Assembly (NCBI GenBank): GCA_030849805.1
Contig: JASANZ010001833.1
Location: forward strand, 1 to 18,244
DNA: 18,244 nt
DNA from: Sergeia podlipaevii
Lineage: Eukaryota; Euglenozoa; Kinetoplastea; Trypanosomatida; Trypanosomatidae
Direction of reading: 5' to 3'
Below are positions 17,628 to 18,244 of the stretch, one piece after another. Positions within the stretch are counted from its first letter, which is position 1. Every line of letters starts with the position of its first letter. The translations under genes were made by a program, and so were the position numbers. The notes under the pieces were generated by a model. That model searched no databases. It saw only the letters and a list, made by a program, of their open reading frames with translations, and was not told the DNA's origin.

Positions 17628-17843
17628 TCATCCTTTGATTATTTTCCTCAGAGAGTCACCTATTTTTCTCACACCATTCTTTTTCGTGTCAGCAAAAAAA
17701 AAAAAAAGAATCAACATAAATATATAATGGGGGGATAAGGCACACGCGCATAGTAGCAAATAAATTAAAGAGAGAAAAGTTCTTTTTTTTTGTGTGTGTG
17801 TGTGTGAGTGTGAGCGTGCTCCCTTCTTCTTCCTTGAAAACAT
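17628..17843 (-). CDS. candidate small membrane protein, 71 aa (very weak)
   Basis: The ORF runs from an ATG at 17843 to a TGA. A basic N-terminus (MFSRKKKGARS) is followed by a His-Thr repeat coded by the GT microsatellite, a hydrophobic segment at about 24-50 and a basic tail (KKNGVRKIGDSLRKIIKG). Seventeen nt upstream of the ATG is CAG, preceded on the minus strand by a dense C/T tract (17868-17890). This is the best acceptor-like site in the 2.1 kb region upstream of the kinesin. Much of the ORF is simple repeat, so chance is a fair explanation. Confidence 0.15.
   Translation of the reverse strand: MFSRKKKGARSHSHTHTQKKRTFLSLIYLLLCACALSPHYIFMLILFFFFADTKKNGVRKIGDSLRKIIKG
17791..17806. repeat. 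(TG)n microsatellite
   Basis: Eight TG units. In the minus-strand 71-codon candidate ORF this codes the His-Thr repeat, which counts against that ORF being a real gene. Confidence 0.9.
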
Positions 17844-18244
17844 AACTAATGTCGCACGCACTGCAAGTCAAGGGGGAAGGGAGGAAGGATTCCCTCCTCT
17901 TCCAACGTACGCACACAAGTGCACATCATCCATAGAAAAGAACAGTCCTCAGTGCGCGTCATTGTCCACCTTTAAGAATTAAAATTGGAAAAAAAGAGAA
18001 AAACACGAATTAAGGCAACAGCAAATACACACACACAAACATCACAAAAGAAAAAAAAAGAGTATCTTTGAAGATACCTCGACGCATAACAAACAAAAAA
18101 AAGTGTTGTAGTAAAAATAAAAAGGGGGAGGGGTGAAGAACGGCATCACTACAATTAAAAACAAATAGATTAATAATATTTATATATATATAATGTATAA
18201 CAGTGGTGTTAGAGTCAACAAGACAACGAAAAGAGATAGAAAAA

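Larger units (their letters stand above)
16096..18244. other. 2.1 kb region upstream of the kinesin gene, no clear gene
   Basis: It holds the kinesin acceptor, a TA microsatellite (16534-16549), a balanced island (about 16640-16930) with short ORFs on both strands, a GT microsatellite (17791-17806) and the weak 71-codon ORF at 17628-17843. The next gene lies beyond the window, so it cannot be told whether this is an ordinary spacer or a divergent strand-switch region. Confidence 0.6.

Noticed and set aside
1222..17745. 13-base match ATAAGGCACACGC near 1222 and near 17733
   Set aside because: A single match of this length is expected by chance in 18 kb of biased sequence; the flanks do not extend it.
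1..18244. tRNA, rRNA, spliced-leader RNA, CRISPR array, transposon ends
   Set aside because: No convincing A/B-box pair, spliced-leader-like exon, regularly spaced repeats, transposase or terminal inverted repeats were seen in either strand.

Overview
The window looks like part of a trypanosomatid (kinetoplastid) nuclear chromosome. The five convincing genes all lie on the minus strand, have no introns and use the standard code (stops TAG, TAG, TGA, TAG, TAG). They are separated by long AT-rich spacers full of poly(A)/poly(T) runs and TA, CA and CT microsatellites. Two genes have a polypyrimidine tract ending in AG just before the start codon, the expected form of a spliced-leader trans-splice acceptor. 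The genus cannot be fixed from this sequence alone. No tRNA, rRNA, spliced-leader gene, transposon or CRISPR array was recognised.

In transcription order (high to low coordinates): (1) 16096-18244, a 2.1 kb spacer with no convincing gene, one weak small ORF and one more balanced island. (2) 13156-16095, an N-terminal-motor kinesin of 979 aa. (3) 11610-13155, a spacer. (4) 9165-11609, an 814-aa protein with a seven-bladed WD40 propeller and, ahead of it, a domain resembling the D6 (AAA6) C-terminal part of dynein heavy chains. This is the most unusual architecture here. (5) 7231-9164, a spacer. (6) 6655-7230, a HAD phosphatase of the MDP-1 family. (7) 5964-6654, a spacer. (8) 1563-5963, a 1466-aa coiled-coil/disordered protein of unknown function with a compact Tyr-rich globular module. 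(9) 772-1562, a spacer with a small candidate membrane-protein ORF preceded by a good acceptor. (10) 457-771, a 104-aa homologue of PEN-2, the smallest gamma-secretase subunit. (11) 1-456, its 3' flank.

The genes do not form a metabolic operon; in trypanosomatids neighbours share only polycistronic transcription. Two products (kinesin, dynein-D6-like/WD40) suggest microtubule motor or flagellar functions. The coiled-coil protein could be cytoskeletal, the PEN-2 homologue belongs to an intramembrane protease, and the MDP-1-like protein is a small soluble phosphatase. Best candidates for novelty: the D6-like/WD40 fusion with its start-codon/splice-site conflict, the unassigned module of the 1466-aa protein, the divergent PEN-2, and the small ORFs hidden in the spacers.
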